DNA of 64,000 nucleotides from JAHEEL01 sp963836085. Its GTDB lineage: Bacteria > Actinomycetota > Acidimicrobiia > Spongiisociales > UBA5794. The position numbers were made by a program, and so were the translations under genes. The DNA is taken from positions 310,001 through 374,000 of the forward strand of contig CAWIHT010000014.1 of NCBI GenBank assembly GCA_963836085.1, written 5' to 3'. Below are positions 35,471-44,460 of this stretch, in pieces. Position 1 is the first letter of the stretch. Each line of letters begins with the position of its first letter. Under the pieces are notes generated by a model. It was given only the letters and a program-made list of their open reading frames with translations, was not told the DNA's origin and made no database searches.

Positions 35471-35807
35471 ACTCCGCTGCCGGGAGGTAGCGGTCGGGTT
35501 CTTCGAAGATGTCGAGGCCACGGGTGCCTGGGGCGACCCAGGTGGTGTGGGGGATGCCGCCTGGGACGAAGTAGGTGTCGCCGCGGTGATACTCGCCGGT
35601 CTCATCACCGATCTGCATCCGGACCGTCCCGCTGAGGACGATCCCCCATTGGTCGCCGTGGACGTGTTCTGGCACGACGATCTCTCGATCGGTCGCTTCA
35701 TAGAACATCACAAGACCGCGATCTCCCGACGAAAGGTACGCGTCGAGAGCGACATCCCCGTCCGGCCTCGGCAGCGCTTTGACGAAGGCGGGGAACTCGT
35801 TCTCCAT
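35469..35807 (-). CDS. Cupin-domain protein
   Basis: A 112-aa single cupin, started at the ATG at 35807 (GGAGG 4 nt upstream). Motif 1 is PEHVHGDQWGIVLSGTVRM (two His and a Gln/Glu position) and motif 2 ends GGIPHTTWVAPG. Its coding end touches the terminal REP-like copy. It follows the Gfo/Idh/MocA gene by 14 bp and is read from the same promoter near operator site 3. Its sequence differs from the cupin at 25.8 kb. Its role could be isomerase-like or sensory. Confidence 0.85.
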   Translation of the reverse strand: MENEFPAFVKALPRPDGDVALDAYLSSGDRGLVMFYEATDREIVVPEHVHGDQWGIVLSGTVRMQIGDETGEYHRGDTYFVPGGIPHTTWVAPGTRGLDIFEEPDRYLPAAE

Positions 35808-35821
35808 CAAACCTCCGTGAG

Positions 35822-36832
35822 TCAGGAGTACTGCTGCACCGCTTCGGGAACACCGCCCTTTTCGGCAGAGCGGACAAGGGCTTCGAGGATCGCCACGTTG
35901 CCGAGTCGCTCAGCGTTGCTGAAGCGGTAGTCGGCACGTCCTGCGACCGCGTCGGCCCAGTGCTCGTAGCCGGCCTTGACCGGACTGGCCGGCTCGAAGT
36001 CGATGCGAGCCTGGTCGGTGTCGCCGCGGTGGCGGGTGTAGAAGTGGGTCGTCCCGCCCGGATCGACATGCTGGGTCTCGCGGGCCTCGGCCCATGCGAG
36101 GCTACCGAACACTGCGAATCGGGCGTAGTCGGGGGTGGCGGAGAGAGCGGCGATGCTACCGGTCGAACCATCGGCGAAGCGGAAGTGCGCGGACACGACG
36201 TCACCAGTCGGAATCGCAAGGATGCGCTTGGCAACATGCGCCTGCACTTCGACGACCTCGCCGGCAAGGCTGAGCATCATGTCGCTGAGGTGAACACCCA
36301 TGCCGGTCCATCCGGCGGCCGGGGACTCTTCCTTGCTCCCGCGCCAGTTGTCGGCTGCCATGTTGAGCCAGCGGTCGTGGCTCCAATGCGCCTCCATGTG
36401 GAGGATCGTGCCCAACTCGCCCGAATCGGCCATGCGCTTCATCTCTTCCCATGCTGGCTCGAAACGACGTTCGTGACCGATACCCATGATGATCCCTGCG
36501 CGATCACAGGCCTCGATCATCGTCCGGGCGCTGTCGACAGTGAGGGCCAGCGGCTTCTCGCAGAAGATCTCCTTGCCGGCTGCAGCAGCGCGGACAACGG
36601 CCTCTTCATGGAACAGGTGAGGAATGGTGAGGATCACGGCTTCGACGTTCGGGTCGTCGAGCGCGTCCTGGTAGTCGGGGTAGACGGGCAGGCCGTAGTC
36701 GGCCGTGTACTTCTTCGCCGTCTCTTCAAACGGATCGACGCCGCAGACGATCTCGATCTTCTCGCTGTCCTCCAGGACCTTGGTGACCTGGCTCCCCCAC
36801 CAACCGAGCCCGACCTGGGCGGCCTTCAACAT
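35822..36832 (-). CDS. Gfo/Idh/MocA-family NAD(P)-dependent oxidoreductase
   Basis: A 336-aa protein. The N-terminal Rossmann fold begins KAAQVGLGWWGSQVTKVLED and continues to VCGVDPFEE. The family signature EIFCEKPLALTVDSARTMIE supplies the catalytic-region E-K-P motif, and GIGHERRFEPAWEEMKRM follows. HWSHDRW and GWTGMGVHLSDMMLSLAGEV are in the substrate domain, with the usual His. Such enzymes oxidise inositols, hexoses or other polyol-like rings. It is divergent from the PHP gene, with operator site 3 between them. Confidence 0.9.
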   Translation of the reverse strand: MLKAAQVGLGWWGSQVTKVLEDSEKIEIVCGVDPFEETAKKYTADYGLPVYPDYQDALDDPNVEAVILTIPHLFHEEAVVRAAAAGKEIFCEKPLALTVDSARTMIEACDRAGIIMGIGHERRFEPAWEEMKRMADSGELGTILHMEAHWSHDRWLNMAADNWRGSKEESPAAGWTGMGVHLSDMMLSLAGEVVEVQAHVAKRILAIPTGDVVSAHFRFADGSTGSIAALSATPDYARFAVFGSLAWAEARETQHVDPGGTTHFYTRHRGDTDQARIDFEPASPVKAGYEHWADAVAGRADYRFSNAERLGNVAILEALVRSAEKGGVPEAVQQYS

Positions 36833-36900
36833 GCGTGCTCCTTGTCCGCTCGGCCCCTTCTAGGCCGATTCGTTCCGGTGCGCATTGTAGGCACATTCAG

Positions 36901-36913
36901 ATCATCGATTATC
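36901..36913 (-). promoter_or_regulatory. Palindromic operator, site 3 (GATAATCGATGAT on the minus strand)
   Basis: A third copy, identical to sites 1 and 2 over 13 bp but inverted. It is centred in the divergent gap between the Gfo/Idh/MocA gene (69 bp away) and the PHP gene (72 bp away), ideal for joint control of both. Confidence 0.8.
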
Positions 36914-36984
36914 GTTTGTGTGGAATTGGCGGCGATTCACCGTGTACCATCCCCCTCGGCGGGCCACCAACCTTGAAGGGCACC

Positions 36985-37893
36985 ATGAGCGACTCCCATC
37001 TCCACCTCTACCCCCATCGCAAGGGCGACCCCCTGCCCGCTCCCCCGCCGACGACCTACCGACTCGACCATATCGAGGCCTACGTCGACAAAGCGATACG
37101 CCGCGACGTTAACGAACTCACCTTCACCGAGCACCTCTATCGGTGCGTCGAGTCCGAGGAAGCGATCGGCAATATCTGGGAACGCGCGTCCGACCCGACC
37201 ATCCGCTCCAACACCGAGTACGACCTCCTCGCCGATCGCACGATGTCGCTCGAGCGATACGTCGAGGTCATCACAAAGGCCAAAGATGCGGGTCTTCCCG
37301 TGCTGTTGGGCCTGGAGGTCGACTTCTTCTCCGACAACATCGAGGCCGTTCTCGAGCTCATCGAACCATATCCGTGGGATGTGCTGCTCGGTTCGATCCA
37401 CTGGATCGATGGGTGGTGGTTTGACCGGGCCCACTCCGAGTTCGAGTGGGAACGCCTTGGGCCGCGCCGCGTCTACGAGCGCTACTTCGAACTCCTGTCC
37501 GAGATGGCCGCGTCTGGAACCGTCGACATCATCACGCATCCCGACCGGGTCAAGTACCTCCGCAAACCGTTCCTCACCGAGCAGACCGACCTGTACGCCG
37601 GTTTCCTCGCGGCAGCGCAGCAGACCAACATGGTCATCGAGATCAACACCGGGGGCCTGCGGCACCCGGTGCACGAGATCTACCCGTCGCCGATCTTCAT
37701 CCGCATGATTCACGAGGCCGGTCTCGCGATCAGTTTCGGGAGCGACGCCCACGCCCCGAAGCAGGCAGCGTGGGGATTGGACCTGGCCAGGGAGGAAGCT
37801 GCCGAAGCCGGCTTCACCCACCGCGCCCGGTTCGTCGGCCGGGAGCGAACGATGGTTCCATTCGAAGCCCCACCCCAGTCGTTCACCGACTGA
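36985..37893 (+). CDS. PHP-domain phosphoesterase (histidinol-phosphatase-like)
   Basis: A 302-aa PHP hydrolase started at the ATG at 36985 (SDSHLHLYPHRKGD); the long upstream frame lacks family sequence. Metal ligands typical of the PHP trinuclear site can be followed: DSHLHLYPH, ELTFTEHLYR, LLGLEVDFFSD, GSIHWIDGWWF, DIITHPDRVKYL and SFGSDAHAPKQA. It resembles histidinol phosphatase HisK, but it stands far from his genes and under an island operator. A phosphatase for a phosphorylated intermediate of this pathway is the better guess. Confidence 0.88.
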   Translation: MSDSHLHLYPHRKGDPLPAPPPTTYRLDHIEAYVDKAIRRDVNELTFTEHLYRCVESEEAIGNIWERASDPTIRSNTEYDLLADRTMSLERYVEVITKAKDAGLPVLLGLEVDFFSDNIEAVLELIEPYPWDVLLGSIHWIDGWWFDRAHSEFEWERLGPRRVYERYFELLSEMAASGTVDIITHPDRVKYLRKPFLTEQTDLYAGFLAAAQQTNMVIEINTGGLRHPVHEIYPSPIFIRMIHEAGLAISFGSDAHAPKQAAWGLDLAREEAAEAGFTHRARFVGRERTMVPFEAPPQSFTD

Positions 37894-37903
37894 CGGCGAC
37901 ACC

Positions 37904-38740
37904 ATGCGACTCTCCTTCAAGACGCGACCCCAACACAGCGAGTGGCAACCGATCGTCGACTTCTGGAAGGAAGGCGACCGGATCGACCTATACGACGCGG
38001 GGTGGACGTTCGACCACCTCGATCCCATCTTCAGCGATCGCTCGGGACCGGTGTACGAAGGCTGGACGATGCTGGCCGCGCTGAGCGGGATCGTGCACCG
38101 GCTTCGACTCGGCGTGCTCGTAACCGGCAATACCTACCGGCATCCTTCCGTCCTCGCCAACATGGCGTCGACGCTCGATGTGGCATCCGGCGGGCGTCTC
38201 GAGATCGGCCTGGGCACCGGCTGGATCGAACCCGAGCATGTCGCCTACGACATTCCGCTTCCGTCGTGGAAGGAACGCTTCGACCGCCTGGAGGAGACGT
38301 GCGAGATCCTCCACCTGCTCTTTACCGAGGAGATCACGGACTTCGACGGGCCTTTCCATCGCCTCGAGAACGCGCGAGCCTTGCCGAAGCCGATCCAGAA
38401 GCCCCATCCCCCGATCGTCATCGGCGGCACCGGCGAGAAGCGGACCCTACGCATCGCCGCCCTGTGGGCCGATCAGTGGAACCTGCCGGGAGGCGACCCC
38501 GACATGCTCCGTCACAAGATCGGGGTGCTCCACGCCCACTGCGCGGATGTCGGGCGCGATCCTGCCGAAATCGAGGTCTCGGCGAAGCTGGCGGCCGACG
38601 GCGATCCGGCCGAACTCGCGGACCTGGTCGGAGCCTTCCGCGAAGCCGGCGCCGACCACATCATCGCCATGTTCGAAGCCCCCTTCGATCCCGCACGGCT
38701 CGGCATCGTCGCCGAGCACCTGGAGCCGGTCATCCGTTGA
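37904..38740 (+). CDS. LLM-class F420-dependent oxidoreductase
   Basis: A 278-aa luciferase-like barrel protein. IDLYDAGWTFDHLDPIFSD near the N-terminus, RLGVLVTGNTYRHPSVLAN, then STLDVASGGRLEIGLGTGW are typical of the F420-binding subgroup. KPIQKPHPPIVIGGTGEKRT follows at about residue 165. The likely cofactor is coenzyme F420. It lies 10 bp after the PHP gene and is probably in the same transcript. It could act as a dehydrogenase on an alcohol or ring intermediate. Heptamer repeats and a REP-like copy follow its stop. Confidence 0.88.
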   Translation: MRLSFKTRPQHSEWQPIVDFWKEGDRIDLYDAGWTFDHLDPIFSDRSGPVYEGWTMLAALSGIVHRLRLGVLVTGNTYRHPSVLANMASTLDVASGGRLEIGLGTGWIEPEHVAYDIPLPSWKERFDRLEETCEILHLLFTEEITDFDGPFHRLENARALPKPIQKPHPPIVIGGTGEKRTLRIAALWADQWNLPGGDPDMLRHKIGVLHAHCADVGRDPAEIEVSAKLAADGDPAELADLVGAFREAGADHIIAMFEAPFDPARLGIVAEHLEPVIR

Positions 38741-38745
38741 GGGAG

Positions 38746-38880
38746 CTACCAGCTGCCAGCCACCAGCAAGAGGCGATCCAGCCGCATCTTCGCGCTTGAA
38801 GCTCCCAGAGCCCCCTCCGCTGCGCTCCGACCTAGCGGCCGGTGCTCGCGCCTCCCCCACTGCGTGGGAGAGGCGAAGAC
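38746..38880. repeat. Heptamer repeat plus REP-like element (copy 4)
   Basis: Three 7-bp units CTACCAG, CTGCCAG and CCACCAG at 38746-38766 follow the stop of the luciferase-like gene. A reverse-orientation REP-like copy then occupies 38809-38880 (AGCCCCCTCCGCTGCGCTCC, with a CTCCCCCAC/GTGGGAGAG hairpin). It separates two convergent genes. Confidence 0.75.
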
Positions 38881-38900
38881 ACGTCGGGCTCGTAGCTCTC

Positions 38901-39944
38901 CTACGGCTCGATGATCACTTTCAACGCACCGTCTCGGCGCTCGTTGAAGGTGTCAATGGCGGTGCGGAAATCGTCGAGGGGGAAGGTGTGGGTGTGGAGT
39001 TCGTTCACGCGGATGCGTCCGTCCGATACGAGCGGCATCGCCCGGCGCATTCCGCCGGCTGTTGCTCGAACGCCGACCAGTTCCTTCTCGTAGAGCACGA
39101 GATCCTGGAGCGAGAGGGTCACATCCTCGACCGGGATACCGACCGAGGCACATCGCCCGCCCTTGTGGAGCATGGCGAGCGCCCAGCGGTAGGAGTCCGG
39201 CACGCCGGCGCAGTCGAGCGCCACGTCGGGCCCGATGTCGTCGGTCATCGCTCGCACCGTCTCGACCGGATCATTGACGGCGTAGTCGACCGTCTCGTAT
39301 CCCAACTCGGCAGCCTTCGCGAGGCGCTCACCGCGCCCCACCACGATCACCCGTCCGGCGCCAAGCGCCTTCGCCGCGTCACAGGCCAACAGACCCACCG
39401 GTCCGGGACCGAGGACGACCACCGTTGCACCGGAACTGATATTGCCGCGCTCGGCCGTGTGGAGGGCGATCGCTGCCGGGTCGAGCAAGGCGCCCTCGTG
39501 AAAGCTCATCTCGTCCGGCAAGTGGAAGACCGATTTGACGCCGTGGACGACGTACTCGGCGAAGGCTCCCTGCCAGTTGTGCCCGTACTGGCGATGCACA
39601 TCGGTGTTGCCGTAGTTCTCGCACAGGTTGTAGCGACCCTCGACACACTTCTTGCAGAACCCGCACGCATCGTGCGAAGTGCCGGCGACGCGATCACCGA
39701 CCGCGAATCCGAGGGCGGCGGCACCCTCGCCGAGTTCGCACACCACACCGGCCCACTCATGGCCGGGGATGAACGGATATGACGGTGGCCAGAAGCCCGG
39801 GTAGTCGCCTCGCAAGAGGTGGGCATCGGTGCCACAGATCGTGATGGCCTTGACGCGGCACAACACCTCCTGCGGCCCGGGAGCCGGCTTCTCGACATCT
39901 TCGATGCCGAACTCGTCGGGACCAGTGAGCACTAGAGCCTTCAT
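38901..39944 (-). CDS. Zinc-dependent alcohol dehydrogenase (MDR family)
   Basis: A 347-aa medium-chain dehydrogenase, started at the ATG at 39944; the 18 residues upstream are arginine-rich and not family-like. Catalytic zinc ligands are in ITICGTDAHLL and IPGHEWAGVV, the structural zinc loop is CGFCKKCVEGRYNLC, and the NAD motif is VVVLGPGPVGLLA with IVVGRGERLAKAAELG. It resembles threonine, sorbitol and aromatic alcohol dehydrogenases. It closes a long operon read from about 48.05 kb, 13 bp after the cyclase gene. Confidence 0.92.
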   Translation of the reverse strand: MKALVLTGPDEFGIEDVEKPAPGPQEVLCRVKAITICGTDAHLLRGDYPGFWPPSYPFIPGHEWAGVVCELGEGAAALGFAVGDRVAGTSHDACGFCKKCVEGRYNLCENYGNTDVHRQYGHNWQGAFAEYVVHGVKSVFHLPDEMSFHEGALLDPAAIALHTAERGNISSGATVVVLGPGPVGLLACDAAKALGAGRVIVVGRGERLAKAAELGYETVDYAVNDPVETVRAMTDDIGPDVALDCAGVPDSYRWALAMLHKGGRCASVGIPVEDVTLSLQDLVLYEKELVGVRATAGGMRRAMPLVSDGRIRVNELHTHTFPLDDFRTAIDTFNERRDGALKVIIEP

Positions 39945-39957
39945 GAGCAGTCCCCGC

Positions 39958-40848
39958 CTAGAGCATCGCCACCGGATCGACCATCGATCCGGTCGCACCC
40001 TTGATCTTCAGCGGGAGCATCACGAAGAGGAACTCGTACACCTTGTCGCGGGCGATCTCTTCCAGATAGATGCTCTCGAGCAGGTAGATCCCGTTCTCGA
40101 TGAGCAGCTTGGTGTGAACCGGCTGCGGGTTCGCAGGCGATCCGCGGTCCGGCGTCGGCATGACCTCATAGGTCTCCGTGTCGGTTCCGGTCGCGACCAC
40201 GCCCTTCTCCAGCAGCCACTCGGCGGCGGAGAGATCGGGGCCGGCCGTCTTGTGCTCCGCCATCGCCTCGGCATCCGGCCAGTACTTGAGATAGCCGGTG
40301 CGGATCAACACGACGTCCCACGGCCGAATCTCGACGCCCTGTGCGTCTGCGATGGCTTGCAGTTCGTCGGCTCCGATCGGTTCGCTCGACGGCAACGCGT
40401 CGATACCCCGGTAGGCGGGCGGATCGAGCAGAACACCCCTGGTGAAGAACGGCGGGAGATGCGAGGCATCGCCGACGATCGGACCATGGTCGGTGAGGTG
40501 CTCGGCGGTGTTCCCTCCGCCGTACCAGTGGTTGTCGTCGCCGATCGTCATGTGACCGAGACCATCGATGTGGGCGCCCGAGTGCGAGCACGCCATGATG
40601 TACTCGGCCATGTAGCCGAGGCCGACCTCGTTCGGCGGGCCCCACGGCTGTACGCCGCCGGCCTTGATGCCGGGAGGCGTCCGATAGTTGAGAACCTGGA
40701 ACGGCGGATGGCCTGGGAAGAGCGGCATCCCGGTGAAGCGAGGCACCGACAACGAGTAGGAGCGGCCCTCCTTCACCATCTGCGCTGCTTCGACCACCTT
40801 CTCGGCCGGCATGTCCCTCACAGGACCGACGTGCTGAATCTCACTCAT
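39958..40848 (-). CDS. Cyclase/kynurenine-formamidase-like hydrolase
   Basis: A 296-aa member of the cyclase family (PF04199). The metal-binding motif HSGAHIDGLGHMTIGDDNHW corresponds to HxGTHxDxPxH. Later blocks GVLLDPPAYRGID and WDVVLIRTGYLKYWPD are also typical. Family members hydrolyse amides or open lactam and other rings (kynurenine formamidase, isatin hydrolase). Its ATG overlaps the stop of the molybdenum hydroxylase gene by 4 bp. It is a good candidate for ring opening after hydroxylation by that enzyme (inference). Confidence 0.88.
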   Translation of the reverse strand: MSEIQHVGPVRDMPAEKVVEAAQMVKEGRSYSLSVPRFTGMPLFPGHPPFQVLNYRTPPGIKAGGVQPWGPPNEVGLGYMAEYIMACSHSGAHIDGLGHMTIGDDNHWYGGGNTAEHLTDHGPIVGDASHLPPFFTRGVLLDPPAYRGIDALPSSEPIGADELQAIADAQGVEIRPWDVVLIRTGYLKYWPDAEAMAEHKTAGPDLSAAEWLLEKGVVATGTDTETYEVMPTPDRGSPANPQPVHTKLLIENGIYLLESIYLEEIARDKVYEFLFVMLPLKIKGATGSMVDPVAML

Positions 40849-43097
40849 GACTCCTGCTCCCTCATGGCTTCCCACACTCGCTGGGGTGTCAGCGGCAGAT
40901 CACGGATGATCAGCCCGGTGGCGTCGCGAACCGCCGCTCCGACGGCCGGCGCCGTGCACAACAGGCTTCCTTCGCTGACTCCCTTGACCCCGTAGGGCCC
41001 GGGTCCGTCGTGATTCTCGATACTCGCGCTGATCAACTCGATCGGCAGGTCCTTGCTGGTTGGGATCCGGTAGTCGATGGCGCCCAGATTCCTGGTGCGG
41101 CCCTCTTCGTCGAGGATGTATCCCTCCATCAGCGAGTGGCCGAGGCCCATGATCGCTGCGCCGTCGTCCTGCCCGTGCACCTGCTGCGGGTTGAGGGCGG
41201 TTCCGACGTCGCCGACGGTGACGTGCTTGATGATCTGGATCTCACCCGTCTCGTCGTCCACCGTTGCCTCGATCGCCGTGCAGTTGAATTCGAAGAACGC
41301 TGCCGAACCCGCGAGCGGGTGGCCCGGCACCTTGTCTTTGCGCATCTCGCCGTTGCCGATGACTTCTCCACCGAGCGGCCCGAGCCCCGCTGTGACCACG
41401 TCCATGATCGGCAGGTCTTCGCCCGCCATTCGGACGACGCCTCCGTCGACCTCGATCTCGGATTCGTCCACATCGTGGACCCTTGCGGCCATGGTCTTCA
41501 CCTTGCCGTGCACGTCCTTACAGGCTCGGTAGACCGACGTGCCCATGAGGACCGTCGACCGGCTTGCGGATGTCTGCTGGTCGTAGGGCACGGTGGCCGT
41601 ATCACCCATGATGACATTGACGTTCTCGAGGGGAATGCCCATCTCCTGCGCGACAATCTGCGCGAACACCGTCCTGGCGCCCTGGCCCATGTCGGACGTC
41701 CCGCTGAAGAGAATCGCACTGCCGTCGGCCAGCAGGCGGACCGTCGAATAGGACAGACCGGTCGTCGGACCGGACTTCAGTCCGAGCGCGACTCCACGGC
41801 CGTGACCCTCGGGGAGTGGCGTGTCCCAGCCGATCAGTTCCGCGGCCTTGTCGATCGTCTGCATCCACTCGCCGTCGGCAGGTGTGTCTCCCGGCACGAA
41901 TTCGTAGCCCTTTTCGGGGATGTTGCGACGTCTGATCTCGAACCGGTCGATGCCGAGTTCGAGCGCGGCTTCGTCCAACGTCGACTCACGAGCCCACGTG
42001 ATCTGGGGAACGCCAAATCCGCGGAATGCGGTCGTCGGTGCCGTATTCGAGAGGATCGTCCTCCCGATGATCTTCACGACCGGGACCTTGTACGGGCCGG
42101 CCGCCACATAGGACGACTTGCTCGCGACACGATCTGCGATGTCGACGTAGGCGCCAATGAGGTAGTTCGTCTCGATGTCCTTGAACACCATGATGCCATC
42201 GTTGGTCAACCCCATCCGAACGCGAACACGGGTTGACGGACGGCGCACGGCCTGGAAGGTCTCTTCGAGCGACATGATCAGCCGGACCGGCCGTCCGGTC
42301 TTCAGCGCCATGTAGCAAACCAGCGGTTCGAGCTTCGGATGCTGCTTGCCTCCGAAACCGCCACCGGGATCCGGAGCGAAGACCCGCAGCTTCGACAGCG
42401 GGATGTTGAGCAGCTTTGCGAGCGTCTTCTGGAGCTGGAATGGATGCTGGATCGTGCTCCAGACATTCAGTTCATCGCCGTCGGGCTGCGCGATGAACGC
42501 ATGCGGTTCGATGGCGAAGTGGGTGATCATCGGGAACTCGTACTCCCGCTCGATCACGAAGTCCGCATCCGCTTCGACGTCCGCGATGTCGCCCCAGCCG
42601 AAGTTGATCTCGGTCTTGATGTTCGTGTTCGCGAACGGTTCACCAACCCGCAGCGACGGGTCTTGCACGAGCGGAGCATCGGGGGCGAGCGCCGCATCGA
42701 TCGTGTGGACGTTCGGCAGCACCTCGTACTCCACGACCACGGCGGCAGCGCCTTCCTCGGCGGCCTCCTTCGTGTCGGCGGCCACGGCGGCCACCGGCTC
42801 GCCGTGGTAGTTGACCGTACCGACCGCCAGGACCGGTCGGTCCTGATACTGAGGTCCGAAGCGCGGCATCGGCGTCGGCAGGTCGTCAGGGGTCATGACG
42901 AGCCGGACGCCCGGCACCTGCTCTGCTTTCGTCGTGTCGATCGAGATGATCCTTGCCTTCGACTCGTCGATTGTGACGAGCTTGGCGTGGAGTTCGTCAA
43001 CGAGATGGACGTCTGCGACGTACTCCTGCGCGCCGGTGACGCGGTCGCGGCCGCCGACGCGGTTCGGCGAGGATCCGACGAACGTGTTCGATGTCAT
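40845..43097 (-). CDS. Molybdenum hydroxylase large (molybdopterin) subunit, xanthine-dehydrogenase family, set A
   Basis: A 750-aa catalytic subunit started at the ATG at 43097, which overlaps the Fe-S gene by ATGA; the frame extends into that gene but not as family sequence. Blocks include GGRDRVTGAQEYVADV, PGGGFGGKQHPKLEPLVC, TAFRGFGVPQITWARESTLD, DMGQGARTVFAQIVAQEMG, and the active-site-Glu segment YGVKGVSEGSLLCTAPA. The Glu is kept but GEP reads SEGS, unlike the GVGEP of set B. These enzymes hydroxylate N-heterocycles, aldehydes or CO using water. It probably works with the FeS and FAD genes directly upstream. Confidence 0.92.
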   Translation of the reverse strand: MTSNTFVGSSPNRVGGRDRVTGAQEYVADVHLVDELHAKLVTIDESKARIISIDTTKAEQVPGVRLVMTPDDLPTPMPRFGPQYQDRPVLAVGTVNYHGEPVAAVAADTKEAAEEGAAAVVVEYEVLPNVHTIDAALAPDAPLVQDPSLRVGEPFANTNIKTEINFGWGDIADVEADADFVIEREYEFPMITHFAIEPHAFIAQPDGDELNVWSTIQHPFQLQKTLAKLLNIPLSKLRVFAPDPGGGFGGKQHPKLEPLVCYMALKTGRPVRLIMSLEETFQAVRRPSTRVRVRMGLTNDGIMVFKDIETNYLIGAYVDIADRVASKSSYVAAGPYKVPVVKIIGRTILSNTAPTTAFRGFGVPQITWARESTLDEAALELGIDRFEIRRRNIPEKGYEFVPGDTPADGEWMQTIDKAAELIGWDTPLPEGHGRGVALGLKSGPTTGLSYSTVRLLADGSAILFSGTSDMGQGARTVFAQIVAQEMGIPLENVNVIMGDTATVPYDQQTSASRSTVLMGTSVYRACKDVHGKVKTMAARVHDVDESEIEVDGGVVRMAGEDLPIMDVVTAGLGPLGGEVIGNGEMRKDKVPGHPLAGSAAFFEFNCTAIEATVDDETGEIQIIKHVTVGDVGTALNPQQVHGQDDGAAIMGLGHSLMEGYILDEEGRTRNLGAIDYRIPTSKDLPIELISASIENHDGPGPYGVKGVSEGSLLCTAPAVGAAVRDATGLIIRDLPLTPQRVWEAMREQES

Positions 43098-43570
43098 TCC
43101 TTCCCCGCCTTCGCGGCCACGAGGACCGCCTCGGTGATCTGCAGGTACCCGGCGCAACGACAGAGGTTCCCGCCGAGAGCCTCGTGTACGTCGTCGATCG
43201 TCGGGTCTGGATTGCTCTGCAGCAACGCGTGTGCCGACATCAGCTGTCCCGGGATGCAGAACCCGCACTGCGGGGCGCTGACATCGAGGAACGCCTGCTG
43301 GAGCGCACTCAGGTGCCCGTCGACGGCAAGTCCTTCGACACTGGTGACATCCCGTCCGTCGACTTCGACGGCGAGCATGAGGCACGAGTTCATCGGGATG
43401 CCGTCGACGACGACCGTGCAGGCCCCGCACTCGCCAACCACGCAGCATTCTTTGGTGCCGGTGAGTCCGAGTTGGTCGCGAAGAACGTCGAGCAGGGTGT
43501 GGTTCGGTGCAACCTCAAATGAGCGATCGCGCCCGTTGATGGTTGCTTCGATCTCAATCAGTTCGCTCAT
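43094..43570 (-). CDS. Molybdenum hydroxylase small [2Fe-2S] subunit, set A
   Basis: A 158-aa protein with two [2Fe-2S] clusters. The N-terminal plant-type ferredoxin ligands are in KECCVVGECGACTVVVDG and a later Cys in NSCLML. The C-terminal helical domain has CGFCIPGQLMSA and GNLCRCAGYLQI. Electrons pass through it from molybdopterin to FAD. It overlaps genes on both sides by 4 bp (ATGA), so the triad FAD-FeS-Mo is translated as a block. Confidence 0.95.
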   Translation of the reverse strand: MSELIEIEATINGRDRSFEVAPNHTLLDVLRDQLGLTGTKECCVVGECGACTVVVDGIPMNSCLMLAVEVDGRDVTSVEGLAVDGHLSALQQAFLDVSAPQCGFCIPGQLMSAHALLQSNPDPTIDDVHEALGGNLCRCAGYLQITEAVLVAAKAGKE

Positions 43571-44439
43571 GACACTCCTTGCAGTTCCTGCAGGCGCTCG
43601 ATGGCCCTGCGGATGGCCCGGGCGCCGAGCACCCGCAACATCGCCTGTCGATAGTCCGGACTGGCCCGCATCGAGCGTACCGACGGACTGGCGTCGGCGA
43701 AGATCTCCTCGAGCACCTCGGCCTTGGCCTCCTTCGAGGCCGCGGGATCCGCGAGCACACCGGTATCGTCGGTCCGGAGGAAGGCACGGGGCCCCACGCT
43801 TCCGAACGCAACCTGGGCGACACCGGCGTCGTCGACGGTTGCGCAGAGCGTCACCGATGCCAGGTCCGTACCCTTTCTACGCGTCATCCGCTCGTACGCG
43901 CCGCCGAGCATCCGCGTCGGCGTGGTGAGCTCCAGAGCGATGGCGAGTTCGCCCTCCTGGAGATCGGTCTTCCCTGGGCCGACAATGAAGTCGTTGATCG
44001 GTATGCGGCGCTGTCCGCTGGGACCGGCCACCACGATGACCGCTTCATACGCCAGGAGCGGAGGCGCGGTGTCGGCCGCGGGTGAGCCGTTGCAGATGTT
44101 GCCGAGCAGGGTCGCCCGGTTTCTGATCTGCACCGAACCGACCACGACCGCTGCCTCGACGAGTGCCGGGAAGTGCTTGTTGATCCCCGGGTCATTGACG
44201 ATCTCGGTCATCGTTGCCGCGGCGCTCACCGTCAACGTGTCTCCGTCCCACCTGAGGGTCGGGTACAGCTCGACGATCCGCTTCAGGTCGACGACGACCT
44301 TCGGCTGGCGGTACCGGTCCCGCATGGCGATCACCAAGTCGGTTCCGCCCGCGAGAATCTCGGTCTCCGAACCACTCGCAGCAAGCACCTGAAGCGCCTC
44401 GTCGAGCGACTCAGGACGTTCGTAAGAGAACTCCTTCAT
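43567..44439 (-). CDS. Molybdenum hydroxylase medium (FAD-binding) subunit, set A
   Basis: A 290-aa FAD subunit of the CoxM/XdhB type. FSYERPESLDEALQVL opens it, the FAD motif ILAGGTDLVIAMRDR lies near residue 35, and the second FAD block RNRATLLGNICNGSPAADTA near residue 105. The C-terminal CO-dehydrogenase flavoprotein domain includes KGTDLASVTLCATV. It passes electrons onwards from the Fe-S subunit to an acceptor not visible here. It is 21 bp after the HPr-kinase-like gene and in the same operon. Confidence 0.93.
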   Translation of the reverse strand: MKEFSYERPESLDEALQVLAASGSETEILAGGTDLVIAMRDRYRQPKVVVDLKRIVELYPTLRWDGDTLTVSAAATMTEIVNDPGINKHFPALVEAAVVVGSVQIRNRATLLGNICNGSPAADTAPPLLAYEAVIVVAGPSGQRRIPINDFIVGPGKTDLQEGELAIALELTTPTRMLGGAYERMTRRKGTDLASVTLCATVDDAGVAQVAFGSVGPRAFLRTDDTGVLADPAASKEAKAEVLEEIFADASPSVRSMRASPDYRQAMLRVLGARAIRRAIERLQELQGVS

Positions 44440-44460
44440 GTCGTCACGCTTTCTCGATTG

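Noticed and set aside
34617..35930. Long repetitive reading frames on both strands (over 350-430 codons) across the repeat array
   Set aside because: They are translations of the 186-bp tandem units in open frames, with no start signal, no family similarity and strong overlap with real genes on either side.
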